From Euglena gracilis (taxonomy: Eukaryota > Euglenida > Euglenophyceae > Euglenales), in assembly GCA_039621445.1 (NCBI GenBank), contig CP154954.1, positions 76,456,073 to 76,520,072 on the forward strand: 64,000 nucleotides of DNA. Direction: 5' to 3'. How positions within the stretch are numbered: the first letter of the stretch is position 1; every line of letters begins with the position of its first letter. Position numbers and translations under genes: made by a program. Shown one piece after another: positions 1 through 10,562 of the stretch. The notes under the pieces were generated by a model. It saw nothing but the letters and a program-made list of their open reading frames with translations. It made no database searches and was not told the origin of the DNA.

Positions 1-429
1 CAATTTTTCCGCAATTTTTTCCCATTTTTTTCCGCAGAATTTTTTTCCCACCACCGAAGATGGAAGATGCAATGAGTTCAAGCCATTCTTCAAATGGATC
101 AACAGGTGTGCTATTGTGTTTTGTTGTTTTTTCCCCCCCAGTTTACCAATTTTTCTCACAGGTGCACCACTGGTCACAGGATTGGGTGCGTCCCACCTGT
201 GCAAAAAACATCAAGCGTGTTGATTTGTGCTCGCCTGCATCGACGTGGGTGTTGCGGTGTTCTGAACCTCACAATTGAAAACTTTCTAAGTCCCCTCAGA
301 CAGAAATGTGTATACCCGATATCAATTTTTCCGCAATTTTTCCGCAATTTCCGCAATTTTTCCGCAATTTTTCCGCAATTTTTCCGAAGGCCTCCGATAT
401 CAATTATTCCCCCCCCTGGGGGGGGGGGC
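1..429. repeat. Degenerate CCGCAATTTTT short tandem repeat
   Basis: An 11-12 bp motif, CCGCAATTTTT, recurs at 1-45 and in a tighter run at about 324-388, next to C/G homopolymer blocks at 408-432. No coding frame here has protein-like composition. It is simple-sequence DNA of no evident function. Confidence 0.6.
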
Positions 430-627
430 AGGGTTTTTTTAAAGACTGGGGGGAGGGGGGGTCCCCCCCCCTGGGGCAGGACATGCAAGGATGTTCCGAA
501 AAACATGGTTGGGACCCAAATTCTCACAGATTTTGCAAGAGTATAATTTTTTCAAGGGAGTGGGATATACTGGGGGGGATGTACTTTTCGGCGCCGATGT
601 GGGTCCCCCGGGACCCCCCTGGGGGCA
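430..627. mobile_element. Remnant of the C/G-rich inverted-repeat element family
   Basis: The stretch opens with CAGGGTTTTTTTAAAGACTG, very close to the left end of the element at 12230-12535. It later carries the same internal landmarks: a GGGATATAC motif, then TTTTCGGCGCCGA, then GGGTCCCCCGGGACCCC. No matching right terminus was found, so it is read as a truncated copy. Confidence 0.4.
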
Positions 628-1073
628 ATGGTTACAAATTTTGACTTATTTCTTTCATTTTGAGTGAACAGTCCCAGAAGCTTTTAAATACCAGAGATAG
701 CAGAGCACACATGGATGGCAACCTTGCTTGGAAACAAGATGCCACCCCCTGGCATGTGTCTAGAACCATGACATGCTTCATGTTTAGACTGTCCTGAGCG
801 TTGTGAGCTCACTTCCAGTGCCAGAGGTTCCTCCCATTTGTCTCAGCATACCTGACTTTTTGGCCACATTCTACAACTCAAGGGTTTTCCATTTAGAAAA
901 ATAAGAATTACAGCCCTTGAAACACCCAAAAAGTGGTATGCTTGTCACCCCCTTTTTCAGACGTTGCCCCCCCCACACCCGCGATATTCCAGGAAAGTGG
1001 CACACGCATTTCAAAAAGCACTGTATTTTGAAGGGAAAAAAGCCAGATACTGTCAAATGGCATTGGCACGGGG
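628..1073. other. Non-coding stretch, nothing recognised
   Basis: Ordinary mixed-composition sequence. I see no frame with protein-like composition, no repeat beyond short homopolymers, and no RNA gene. Confidence 0.5.
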
Positions 1074-1081
1074 GGTTAATG

Positions 1082-1398
1082 CAGGGCGGTCCTTAAGGGA
1101 CAGGAAAGTTTTTTTTCTTATTTCCTTAAGGACCGCCCCCCCTTTTGGCCAAAGGGCTGGCTAAGGGCCAGACTGGGACTTGAACGGGGGCAAAAATTAA
1201 TCAGTCGAAAATCACAGTTTTTGATGATTTGGGTGGATGGACGATGATCCAAGGGTGCCAGAATCAATTTTTTTTTCCTGATATCGACCTGTTCTCGCTG
1301 AAAAATGCCAAGATTTCTTGCCCATTTTCCTGTATATTTTTCACTGAGTGTGTTGGGACAGCGGAGTTTTTTTTTTTATTTGCTTAAGGACCGCCCTG
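1082..1398. mobile_element. MITE-like element with 16-bp TIR and 8-bp TSD (hAT-type signature)
   Basis: A 317-bp element. The left end CAGGGCGGTCCTTAAG (1082-1097) is the exact reverse complement of the right end (1383-1398). It is flanked by a perfect 8-bp direct repeat, GGTTAATG, at 1074-1081 and 1399-1406. CAGGG-type termini and 8-bp duplications are the known signature of hAT-superfamily transposition. There is no coding capacity, so it would depend on a transposase elsewhere. A second inverted copy of the terminus lies inside (about 1125-1139) and makes a hairpin with the left end. Confidence 0.8.
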
Positions 1399-1406
1399 GG
1401 TTAATG

Positions 1407-2731
1407 ACATGGTTTTGTCTTGGACAGGGGGGAGCAAAGTACCCAGAGTTTGAAGCAAACAACTTCGGGAAATTGAAAAAAGGCTGGAAAGCAATGCCGG
1501 AGCAGTGAGGACAGATTTTCTCAGTGGTTTGCAACCCACTGGACAGCGCAATCACCCCGCCGAGATGGAGGATTGCGCATCTGCACATCGGCCCTCTGAT
1601 TTTAGCATTTTTTGAAAATAGTGTTTCCGTTGTGCAAATGCTCAAGAGACACAATTTTAAAATTTAAATCAGCGGGGGTTGCACAGGTGTACAATGGTAA
1701 CCAATTTGAATACCACATGACCTTGATAAGGCTGCCATCTGCCACAATATGTCAAGGCCGGGGAAGAGAACGACCCTAGAATCTCGACACAGAGTACATT
1801 AGAGAGGCATGTGGATAGCAGCCTTGCCTTAACATAAGTCAGAATAACCCCCCAAAAAATATAACCCAGGGCATTTTTTTTCTGATCGCCCTAATTCGGG
1901 GGGGGGTAATAGTTTGGAATTCGTTTTGGTATTTTCGGGCATAAAAAGCGCCACATTTCTCCGTCTCTTCGAAGCCCAAGGTTTTCAAAAAAGCCTTCCT
2001 CACTTTCAAGTGAACTGTTACAGACTGAGGCACAGTGTTTTGACAACTACTTTCGATTTCTTTTCCATGAAGGTCGCAGCAAGGCCAAAGGATCCTCTCC
2101 TTTGTTGTTGTCGAGGGGGATGCTCTTCATTTTGAAACAGGCGTTCCCGTTGTGGAGATGCGCAGCAGAAAACAAGTGTTAACCTACAATTGATGTGGCC
2201 GTTACACAGATGCACAGGGGTCACACATCTAGAATTCTAGAAGGCGCATTTGCACAACCAGTACATTTTATCAAAATGATAATTTCGAGGTGTCATTGCG
2301 CAAAATGTGAAATATGGCATAGGTCTCCCAGCGCCAGTGTCCATGAACCCGAAATTGGGCATCAATCCCATTGCAGAATTTGTTCAGATCAGATGAAAGG
2401 AATGGGAACATGCATCAAGGTTGGTGGTCGAACCATCAGGCAGACTTGCAGACAATTTTAATCGTACATTTACATGTTTATTTCAATTTTTAAATTTTTC
2501 ATATGTAACAGTTTTTTCCTCCTGCCGAAAGTTGATTTGCATCCTCCTGCGGCGGTCTCCTTTAGCCCCTGAAGTTCAAAGTTGCTTCTTTGTGCCCAGG
2601 CAGAAGTCAATTTGGATTGTCCAACCCCAGGGGATTGCTAAAGACTTTTTGGAGGTTTGCACATTTGCATAACGCCGAGGTCAGCTGCAACTTTTAAGTG
2701 CATGTTAGGCCGCCTAAGATGGACAGGAACC
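1407..2731. other. Non-coding stretch, nothing recognised
   Basis: Mixed sequence with short poly-T runs. No frame of convincing amino-acid composition, no clear repeats and no RNA gene were seen. It may be intron or intergenic DNA ahead of the exon-like island at about 2.73 kb. Confidence 0.45.
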
Positions 2732-2890
2732 CAATGTGCCAGGCGTTCCACCCGGCTGCGTTCCGGCTGCTCAAGCAACTCACCGCCGCCGACCCGACGC
2801 TCCCAGTGACGTTGCAGTCCGGTGGCTTGGAGATTGTGCTGAAGGTTTTGCGTTCCAACCTGGATGACGCAACCCTGCAATTCAGAGCCC
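2732..2890 (+). CDS. Putative exon, armadillo-like helical repeat protein
   Basis: A GC-rich island in AT-richer surroundings. The frame starting at about 2732 (GCG TTC CAC) reads as amphipathic helices typical of ARM/HEAT repeats, for example RLLKQLTAADPTLPV followed by GGLEIVLKVLRSNLDDA. The GGLE-VL-VLRS-DDA spacing resembles armadillo units, which form superhelical protein-binding scaffolds. It is preceded by several AG dinucleotides (possible acceptor TGCCAG at 2731) and runs into AT-rich sequence after about 2890. Similar islands on the same strand lie at about 10.37 and 12.64 kb and could be exons of one gene. The boundaries are guesses, and no start or stop codon can be assigned. Confidence 0.4.
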
Positions 2891-2899
2891 TGCTTTCGT

Positions 2900-4689
2900 C
2901 CAGTTTGCATTTAAAATTTTAGAATGGTTGCCCTCCCGGGGACACAAATGGGTGGCTGAAACTCACGATTGGAGCAGAAGCACCCAGAATGAACGCGAAC
3001 CCCAGAAGGTCAGGGTGATGAGTGGGGAGGGTTATTCCTGTTTTTTTTCCAGCATTGTGGGTTTTAAGTTCAAGTTTTGCTTCCCAAAGGGCTTTTTTTC
3101 CTGCAAGTGGTTGCGTATTTTGAGACAAATAAAAATTATGGATAACTTGGATATGCCCAAATCCACAAAATACTGACAATTACACAAACCTACGAACAAC
3201 AACACATTTTTTGTTTTTTTTCCGGCGATTTTTTTAAATTTTTTTCTGGAAATTTTTTTCATTGTGATCCTTATTTTGGCCCCGATTTCCCTCGATACCA
3301 AAAACGGTGCCAATTTTTTTGTCATTTTTTTTGCATGTTTTGGGTGAACAAAATGCTTTTTTTTATGCAAAATGGAAATTTTTCCAAAGTCCTCTCCAGT
3401 GGAAAAATGTCCAACCCGGGGGAGCTCCTAAAGGATTTTACGTGCAATTTGAGTTTTTTTTTACGTTTATTTGTGTTTATTTGCCTTTTTTTGTCTATTT
3501 TTGCGTCGCTTTATTTAAGGGTCCAAGTTGCCCCCCCCCCCCCCCCCGGAATATGGCAGTGCGGCCAGGAGGCCAAAAGGAGAAAGCTACCGACAACACC
3601 ATATCCAATCCAATGCTGTTTTTTTTTTAATGTTGAAATTTGATAATGTAATTTGGTCCCAGGTTTCAGGCAAACCTTCTTTTGAGAATTGTGCGCACTG
3701 TTCATTACATTTTTTTTGACATTTTGTATTTTCCCCCAACCAAAGCTGTCCACGCTTTGGTTGGGGAACTCCTCCCTCTCCCTGGGGTGAAAAAAATTCT
3801 CATCATCTTCACGAGCTTTAAGTTGAAGGGACAACTAAGGAAGGACCCATGTTGACACTTGATTGAATTTTTTCCCAGTGCCTGCCACAATGAATCTTGA
3901 AATCCAAATTGAAAAAAAAATGTCAACCTTGGCATAAATTCCACCCTATGTGGCAAAATGGGCGAGAATGGGTTGAAGAAGGCCAAGGTTGGGATGGATA
4001 AAAATTGAATTTCACTCCAATGCCAGAGGAAAAAGGCAAAGAAGAATGGGCCCCATGTCTTGTTTCAGAAAAAACGTCCTCAGTTGCGATTGCGAGTTCC
4101 TTGTTTTGTGGATTGTTTGCGGCAGTTTCAGCACAAACCAATGATGTCTAGAAAAAATGCCGGGTTTATAATTGGTACTTTTTATTTTAATGCAAACCAG
4201 TTGATAAATCTTTCCTTTTTCCCCCCTGATGAATAAACATTCTCGTAATGGATGCACGTTATTGGGGTCTCCCATTAGACATTTATGTGGCAAACCTCTG
4301 CAAATTGCGTGTTTGAGTTTTATTTTTTGCCCGCAAATGCGACTGCAAACAGTGAGGGGTGTCGTTCAGGAGGGGTCAGCAAGCTCTAAATGTTTCAGAA
4401 ACGTGTTGCTTAATTCCCTTTGTTTTGATAAACCACACCAAGTTTTAAATTCTTCAGATGTTGCAGGCGAACCCTGAGGTTGAAAATGATGATGAAAGTG
4501 CAGATCTCTGCCTGTGGTCAGTGGGCTGTACTTCCTGGAAGGGATCATTGCGACTAACAAAGTCCAAAAGGGCTGCATCTTTGACCTGTTTTCAACACAA
4601 CATCGCAACATCGGGTCGATGCCTGCCCCAACACTTTTGCTATGCTGGTCATTGAAATAGTTGTGGAATTTTAGCTAACAGATTTGCTT
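2900..4689. other. AT-rich non-coding DNA with a C tract
   Basis: Poly-T, poly-A and a C tract at about 3530-3547. Open frames here have low-complexity, Phe/Lys-rich composition that follows from the base composition. No gene, RNA or organised repeat was seen. Confidence 0.45.
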
Positions 4690-5384
4690 CCCAGACGTTT
4701 CTGATGTTTTCTGAAGCTGGAGGGACCCTACCCCAAGGGGTCCAGCTAGCCAGGAGCTCCCACCAGCTCTTTTTCTCCAGCCAGCAGCTCCCAGGCAGCG
4801 GACCCCCCCCCCCCGGGTTTGGGCCAGGCTGGCAACGCTGGGCTGGACCGAAAAAAATTCTGGTGCAAAGTGCCGAAACCGTTCTTTTGAAACAGGGGTC
4901 AAAAAATGGTCAAAAATGCATTGGGTGGTTTTTGTTTTGCACCTCTAAATTTTGGCTGAAACTGCCAACCGAGCTGGATTTGGGGTTATTTGCCTATTTT
5001 CGGGGACCAGCCAGGCCCAGTTGCTGGCTGGGTCCTCCCCCCCCCAGCTGTCCGGCCGTCACCTTTTTTTTTCTTTCAGCCAGCACATTTTTCCAGCCGG
5101 CCCGTGGCATCCCCCCTCCTTGGGTGAGAGGGGTCCTTGAGACCCCTGCTCCAGAAGTTCTGGTGGTTTTTGAGAAAGCGAAGATATGTGCTCAAAGTCT
5201 GAAGTTTTAATGGAAATAAGGGCTCTTGTTTTGGGCCAACCCGTGGATGTTTGCCCAAGCCACCACCCGTGCAATTATTCCAACGTGTCCCTGATTTTGA
5301 CATTAGGCACTCATTTGCTGTTGCCCATTCGATTTTCCAAGGGCCAAAATGAATGTGTGTTTGATTGTGTATTTGGGGGGGGGG
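4690..5384. repeat. Relic of C-tract / CAGCCAGC-rich dispersed repeat
   Basis: Contains CCAGCTAGCCAGGAGC, a long C tract (about 4802-4815), a GGGCCAGGCTGG motif, a second C tract (5038-5045) and CCAGCCGGCCCG. The same motifs in the same style recur in the elements at 13461-13850, 14788-15178 and 16600-17062. No terminal inverted repeats were found, so it is listed as a decayed relative. Confidence 0.35.
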
Positions 5385-5483
5385 AGGCTGTACGGGAATC
5401 CCCGAAACCCCATGGGTGGTGGTTGGGGGGTCGACCTGTGGGTGGGGGGGTCCGACCCCCCACGAGGCTTTCCCATACAGCCC
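5385..5483. repeat. Imperfect inverted repeat (fold-back)
   Basis: GGCTGTACGGGAA at the left and TTCCCATACAGCC at the right are inverted repeats with one mismatch, around a C/G-rich centre. It could be a small fold-back element of the C/G-rich family. No target duplication was seen. Confidence 0.4.
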
Positions 5484-5575
5484 TGGGGGTGGATGAGTAA
5501 ACTCCCCCCAAATAATATATCCCCAAGTAAAATAATTTCCAAATGATATACCCCTTCCCCTGCCGCACCCCAGAG

Positions 5576-5884
5576 CAGGCTTCTTTTTAAGTGAGCAGAC
5601 CCCCCCCCCCCGGGGGAGGGGGGTGAGTGGGTGGGTCCGGGCCGGACCCCCCCGGGGGGGGGTGGGGTCCGGGCCGGACCCCCCCCGGGGGGGTGGGGTC
5701 CGGGCCGGGCCCCCCCCCGGGGGGGGGGGGGGGCCCGTGCCGGAGGCGCTGGGTATACCTTTTCGGCGCGAAGCGCCGAAATTTTTTGGAAATTGCCTTT
5801 AACGGGCCCGATTTTGGGTCCCCGCCCCCCTGGGTGGGTGGGGGGACCCCCCCCCTCCCCCCGGGAGTCTTAAAAAGAAACCTG
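5576..5884. mobile_element. C/G-rich MITE-like element, 309 bp
   Basis: The left end CAGGCTTCTTTTTAAG (5576-5591) and the right end CTTAAAAAGAAACCTG (5869-5884) are inverted repeats with one mismatch. The flanks CCCCAGAG and CCCCAAGG match at 6 of 8 positions, consistent with an aged 8-bp duplication. The interior is C and G blocks plus the hairpin TTTCGGCGCGAAGCGCCGAA (about 5761-5780), which is also found in the elements at 12230 and 16600. There is no coding capacity. Confidence 0.65.
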
Positions 5885-5892
5885 CCCCAAGG

Positions 5893-6511
5893 AGGATAAT
5901 CTAGAAAGGCAGAAGAGTCAAATTTCTGTCCAAAAACATCATGTTTTGAAAAAATGACTGGTGCCAAAAAACGAGGTAGTATCAACCTGAAATAAACTGC
6001 CGAAAATGTGCAAAACTTAGAATCAATGTGATTCGGTCAAAAAAAAGTCGAACAAAATCGGAAAAAAATTGCCCAAAATGATGTTTTTTGGCCTCCCGGA
6101 CCCGGAAAAAAGTTTTTGAGCGGAAAATGAGCCTTTTTCGGCTCATCCAGCGGCTGGTTGATCTGCCAGGCCGCTGGGCCGCCGGCTGGGTCGGGCCGGG
6201 CTGGGCCGGGCCGGGCTGCAGTATGGGACCATCACACACATAAAGAGCTCAGCACTACACAAAACCTGGTGAGTATGTGGGGCAGGAGGGGGTCATAAGT
6301 GGGGGTGAGATTATCAAATTTCATTAAATAATGTTCCCGGGGGCCCCCAAATAATATATACCCGGGGGGGGGCATATTATTTGGATATCTGAGATCATGG
6401 GCCAAGGTGGGGGGCATATTATTTGGGCATGTTTTTCAAACTCAAAAAAAAGCCCCTCACAAAAAGTCTAAACAGGCCAAAACTGCACAAGATGGCCAAA
6501 ATTGGTCGAAA
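5893..6511. other. Non-coding stretch with CCAAATAATATA motifs
   Basis: Contains a CCAAATAATATATA / CATATTATTTGG pair flanking GGG/CCC tracts between 6348 and 6425, with a related motif at 5508-5522. A GGGCCGGGCTGGGCCGGGCC run lies at about 6190. No gene was recognised. Confidence 0.4.
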
Positions 6512-7165
6512 ATGGCCGTAACTCGGGCTAGGCGGGGAGTTGCGGGGAAATCAAAATACTGTTAGATAGGGCAATTTAAGGACTTCAATTTAGGTCTCTG
6601 GATATTTCCTTTGATTCCCCACCGTTTTCAGAAAATTTTGGAAAATTCATGTTTTGACCCCCAAAAATGGCCGGAAACGACAAAGTCGCAAGCCTTCCGC
6701 GCTGTTTTGAGCCGTAAATCGGCCATATCTCAGGGTTGGCGAGGAGTTGCAGGGAAATCAAAATACCAATAGATAGGTCCCAAGATTGTCGACATATTTT
6801 TTGGAAAATCGAATTTTTGAACCAAAAAAACAGCCCCCCCCCCCAAATGGCCGCTTTGGGCCGCAAAAGTGCGCCGGAACACGGGCCAAGTGTGTCGGCC
6901 AAAACGGCGAACGGGGGATGATAGAGGGCCTCTGGGGGTACATTTTGTCAGTGAGACACTTTCGGAAATAATGCACGCTTCCTCGAGATATTTTCAAAAA
7001 ATTCGTTTTTTGACCGAAAGTTTCACCCCGGCGAAATGACAGAGTCGAAACTTGGGGGCGGGCGGTTGGGGAATTCTACCCAGTTTGGACCCCTTTGCGG
7101 GTGCATAACTCGGGCCTAGCAGGGAGTTGGGGGGTCAAACAGAGGTGATTTGGAAACTAGAAATT
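6512..7165. repeat. Three degenerate copies of a roughly 200-bp repeat
   Basis: The landmark CGGGCTAGGCGGGGAGTTGC followed by GGGGAAATCAAAATAC occurs at about 6522, in altered form (AGGGTTGGCGAGGAGTTGC) at about 6731, and more degraded (CGGGCCTAGCAGGGAGTTG) at about 7111. The flanking text also shows parallels, such as GAAAATTTTGG-type blocks. This is a decayed tandem repeat with no coding content. Confidence 0.55.
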
Positions 7166-7952
7166 TAGTTGCTTGCGACTGAAAAAAAAATCCGGGATCA
7201 TGGTGATAATCCGCGGTGTTCACGGTCTACCCAGGGACGGGGTGGGGTTCTACCCCCTTTTCCCCCGGTGGTAAGCTTCGCTCTTACCCATAAAGGGATA
7301 AGCGCTCAGCGACCCTCCACCTACGAACCTCCCCCACCTGCTCCGGGCAGTCCACCCAAAGTACAACCCACGAACTCCCCTTGGGTGGAACAAAAAGGAG
7401 GTCCGTCTGAGGACGGATTTGGTTGCTCAAAAGCCACAAAAACTTCTTTTGCACAATCTTTGTGTTCTCAAGTGTCATGAAAATGTCATTTTTGTCGATT
7501 TTTAGTGTTGAGGAATTTTTCATTTTCGGGGGTCGGACACCGATTTTTGATGGGCTTTGACCCACCTACCCTCCCCCTTCTGCGGACCAAGCAAACCAGA
7601 TCTTACTGTCCGCTTGAGGTTAGCAAGTGGGGTTGGGCCCACCAAAACACAGCCCTTCTTCATTGGTCAGCAAGTTTGAGCCAAGTGCTGGAGGCAGTGC
7701 TTGGAGCGATGATCCAGCACCCATCTCTTTTCTTCAGAGTGGGCTGAACTACCTCCCACATGACGTTGTTTGGAGCCACAAACTTGTGGGTCCGGTTGTG
7801 TGGTGTGAGGAGGAGCACCCATTCGCACACTCAACATTTTTTTTCTCTCTCGGTGAAATGAGGAAACAAATCGCAGGTTATTCCTCACAAGGGCCAACAT
7901 TGGTGTGGGGCCAGCACACTCTATATATGAACACCGAACACCCGTCTATAAG
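7166..7952. other. Non-coding stretch, nothing recognised
   Basis: Mixed sequence. Open frames of 60-110 residues exist on both strands but none has recognisable domains or convincing composition. Confidence 0.4.
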
Positions 7953-8047
7953 TTAGGCCTAACCCTAACCCTAACTTGCGCACCTGTGTGCGTGCCTGTT
8001 GCCGGAGCAAGTGCTAACCATAACCCTAACTCGCGCTCCTAACCCTA
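7953..8047. repeat. Short interstitial telomeric repeat traces
   Basis: CCTAACCCTAACCCTAAC at about 7955, then CATAACCCTAAC at about 8019 and CCTAACCCTA near 8039. These are isolated short matches to the CCCTAA repeat that forms long arrays after 40.3 kb. Confidence 0.6.
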
Positions 8048-8121
8048 TTCCATCATTGACACAAAAAATTTTTGTCGCCCCCCACTATAGGGCCCCCCTG
8101 GGGGGCCATATAGTTGGGAGC

Positions 8122-8449
8122 TGCCATATATATACATATATATGGCATAAGTATCAAACTGCTACCCCCCACCAGGGAATTTCTTAAGGACCCCCCCGGG
8201 GGGGTCCAGCCTCCGGCTGGCAAAAAGGCTGCTGGCTGGATTTGAGCTGCTGGCTGGACCCCCCCCCCCCCCGGGGGGTGGGGGTACGGGGCTGGAGGGG
8301 GCTGGGCTGGGCTGGGTCGGTGAAAAACAAAATTTTCTAACACATTTTTGCCATTTTCGACATTTGGGGGGCATCTGTGGGGGGCTCGGCCGAGGGGGGG
8401 GGGGTAGCAGTTTGATACTTATGCCATATATATACATATATGGCTGGTG
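8122..8449. mobile_element. Long terminal inverted repeat element with AT-palindromic ends
   Basis: GCATAAGTATCAAACTGCTA near 8144-8164 is exactly inverted near 8405-8424. Both arms continue outward into CCATATATATACATATAT-type palindromes. The interior is C/G-rich and contains a CAGGGAATTTCTTAAGGACC segment (8173) that resembles the terminus of the element at 1082. It is probably a nested fold-back or MITE structure; no clean target duplication was found. Confidence 0.6.
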
Positions 8450-8484
8450 GGAAGTTTAATACCGGGTATTAAACTTCCCACCAG
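8444..8484. repeat. Perfect 20-bp palindrome with 1-bp centre
   Basis: CTGGTGGGAAGTTTAATACC at 8444-8463 is followed by one G and then its exact reverse complement at 8465-8484. It would form a near loop-less hairpin or cruciform. It abuts the inverted-repeat element on its left. Confidence 0.85.
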
Positions 8485-8546
8485 GCTGGGCACCCCTTTA
8501 TTTGAAGGAGTAGGGTTAGGTGCGCACATGCTATGTTGCGCTAATT

Positions 8547-8875
8547 GGCTCTGCGGGACCATATATCTATATATATATCTATATATAGAGATATATATAT
8601 ATAGATATATATATATCATATATATATATACATATATACATATACATATATATCATACATTATATATACATATATATATACATAATACATATATATATAC
8701 ATATATACATATATATATATATGATATATATATATCATATATATATCTCTGTGGACTATATATCTATATATATCTATATATATCTCTTATATATATATAT
8801 ATATATATATATATCTATATATATAATATATATATATATACATATATATATATGGTCCCACAGAGCACCCCCACA
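8547..8875. repeat. AT microsatellite bounded by inverted repeats
   Basis: About 290 bp of alternating AT/TATC/CATA-type repeat is bounded by CTCTGCGGGACCATATAT (left) and ATATATGGTCCCACAGAG (right), an inverted pair with one mismatch. Tyr/Ile-rich frames read through it are artefacts of the dinucleotide repeat. Confidence 0.75.
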
Positions 8876-9442
8876 TACCACACACCACCAGTCTGGGGTT
8901 GCAGGTCAGGGAATGCTCATGACCCCCCCCCCCCCCCACCAGGTTGGGGGTTGTAGGAAGCTGGGGGGTAGATGGAATTTCACTTTTTACTACCTTTTTA
9001 AAATATTTTTAAAAATGGCTGCAAATAATTTACTCATTATATACCTTTGCAATGTATTTTTTTTTCTGTCAACCTATGTGATGTGTTCCCAATTTATTGC
9101 TTTGATTCTTCTTGCTTTCCCCTTGGATCAAGCATTTTTATGTCCCACATGGCTCGTGCATGGTGCAAGTCACTCTGCCCTCAACAGTATTGCAAGTGGG
9201 ATGTGGTGTTCTGCACAGAGTGCTTGTGCATCCGCAAGTCCAGGCATTGACTCCTGGTGGCGATGCTCCAATTTCTTTAATATTTGGTCATCCAAAGTCA
9301 AGAGCCGGGTGGGGTTATCAGAAAGGGGGATAAGGACAGTGCATCAGGGCAGTTCTTTCTGGAATATGTGCACCATTGTCAAAGTTCATTGACACCATTT
9401 GGGGTGTGCTTTTTAGGCCATGCACAATGGTGTGTGCTTGTG
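8876..9442. other. Non-coding stretch, nothing recognised
   Basis: Contains a C tract at about 8922-8937. The open frames are extensions of the neighbouring AT and CA repeats. No gene was recognised. Confidence 0.4.
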
Positions 9443-9508
9443 GGTGTGTGTGCGTGCGCGCGCGCGCGCACACACACACACACACATTTACACACACACA
9501 CACACACG

Positions 9509-9581
<73 letters not shown>

Positions 9582-9582
9582 G

Positions 9583-9679
<97 letters not shown>

Positions 9680-9760
9680 ACCCACACACCCACACCCTCA
9701 CGCACACACACGCGCGCGCGTGCGCACAAACACACACGCGCGCGCGCACGCGTCCACACA
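9443..9760. repeat. (CA)n microsatellite with GC-alternating ends
   Basis: About 300 bp of CA dinucleotide repeat with occasional CG or CC units. Both ends contain alternating CG runs (GCGCGCGCGCGCAC at about 9456, ACGCGCGCGCGCACGCG at about 9736). Alternating purine-pyrimidine tracts of this kind are prone to Z-DNA. Long His/Thr and Val/Cys frames through it are artefacts. Confidence 0.9.
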
Positions 9761-10360
9761 CGACGTGTGTGTTTCCAAACCACTCGTTTTGAAAGCCTCC
9801 TTTGCCCTTAAACCCTTTTTTCAACAGGTTTGTTCAATCCATCATAATGCTTCTTCTCCCGAATGTTTTATCTCGCCATGATCCCTGTTCTTTTCCATTC
9901 CAACTCAACATACCATTATGTCTCAAATCTCGCAGGTTGTGGTGGGCATGCAACCTGCTGCAAAACACTTGCCTGTCTTCAAATGGAAGACTTCTGCCAT
10001 CTGCCAATTATTAGAATGCACATTTTTTTTATTCTTCCGCTGGCTGATGTGCGAAAGTTGTTTTGGCATTCTTTTTCATTCGGTTCTTTTGGTGTGTTTG
10101 AACCAAAATGCAAAATTTTAACCAGGATGTTAAATGATTTAATTTAATAATTCCGAACATTTTTTTTTACGATTTTTGATTTTTATGAGTTTTGTTTTGA
10201 AAGGTTTCATATGAGTTATTTTTGTGATCCTCCCCCCCCCCCCCCCCCTGTGGGTGACCCCGTCCTGAAAATAATCTTGTGGCTGTGATGTCCAGCTGAC
10301 AGATTTTTGGCCAAGTTTAGGAACGTTGGGCTTTGGGTGGGGTGTGTGGGTAGAGCCCCA
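9761..10360. other. Non-coding stretch, nothing recognised
   Basis: Mixed sequence with a C tract at about 10232-10248. No convincing coding frame or RNA gene. Confidence 0.4.
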
Positions 10361-10562
10361 GGGATCACAAACCACCATCCTGGCCGTCACTGCCCGGGAG
10401 TGCCTGCCGGTGCCCGGCCGGTAGCCACGCGGCTCGGGGCGGTGGAGGTGGTGGTGGAGTTCCTCAAGCGGGCCCAGACGGGCCCATGCCCCGTCCATGC
10501 CGGGCTGGCCATCCTGTTGCAGCTGTGCGCCGTGGAGGAGGCCCGGCCCGGAACGTGGCACG
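10361..10562 (+). CDS. Putative exon, armadillo-like repeat (frame broken or misplaced)
   Basis: A GC-rich island. One frame gives LGAVEVVVEFLKRA then HAGLAILLQLCAVEEA, the paired-helix pattern of an armadillo unit (G-AVE-VV-L followed by AGLAILLQLC). The preceding segment reads plausibly in another frame (TILAVTARECLPVPG), so either a frameshift is present near 10420 or the exon begins after it. The style matches the islands at 2.73 and 12.64 kb on the same strand. The function would be protein-protein interaction; nothing more specific can be inferred. Boundaries are approximate. Confidence 0.4.

Noticed and set aside
5587-5985. Gly/Pro-rich frames on both strands
   Set aside because: They arise from C and G tracts inside the MITE-like element.
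8447-9392. Tyr/Ile-rich frames of up to 223 codons
   Set aside because: They consist mainly of the AT microsatellite read through; the non-repeat tails have no protein features.
9443-9824. His/Thr-rich and Val/Cys-rich frames
   Set aside because: Artefacts of the CA dinucleotide repeat.
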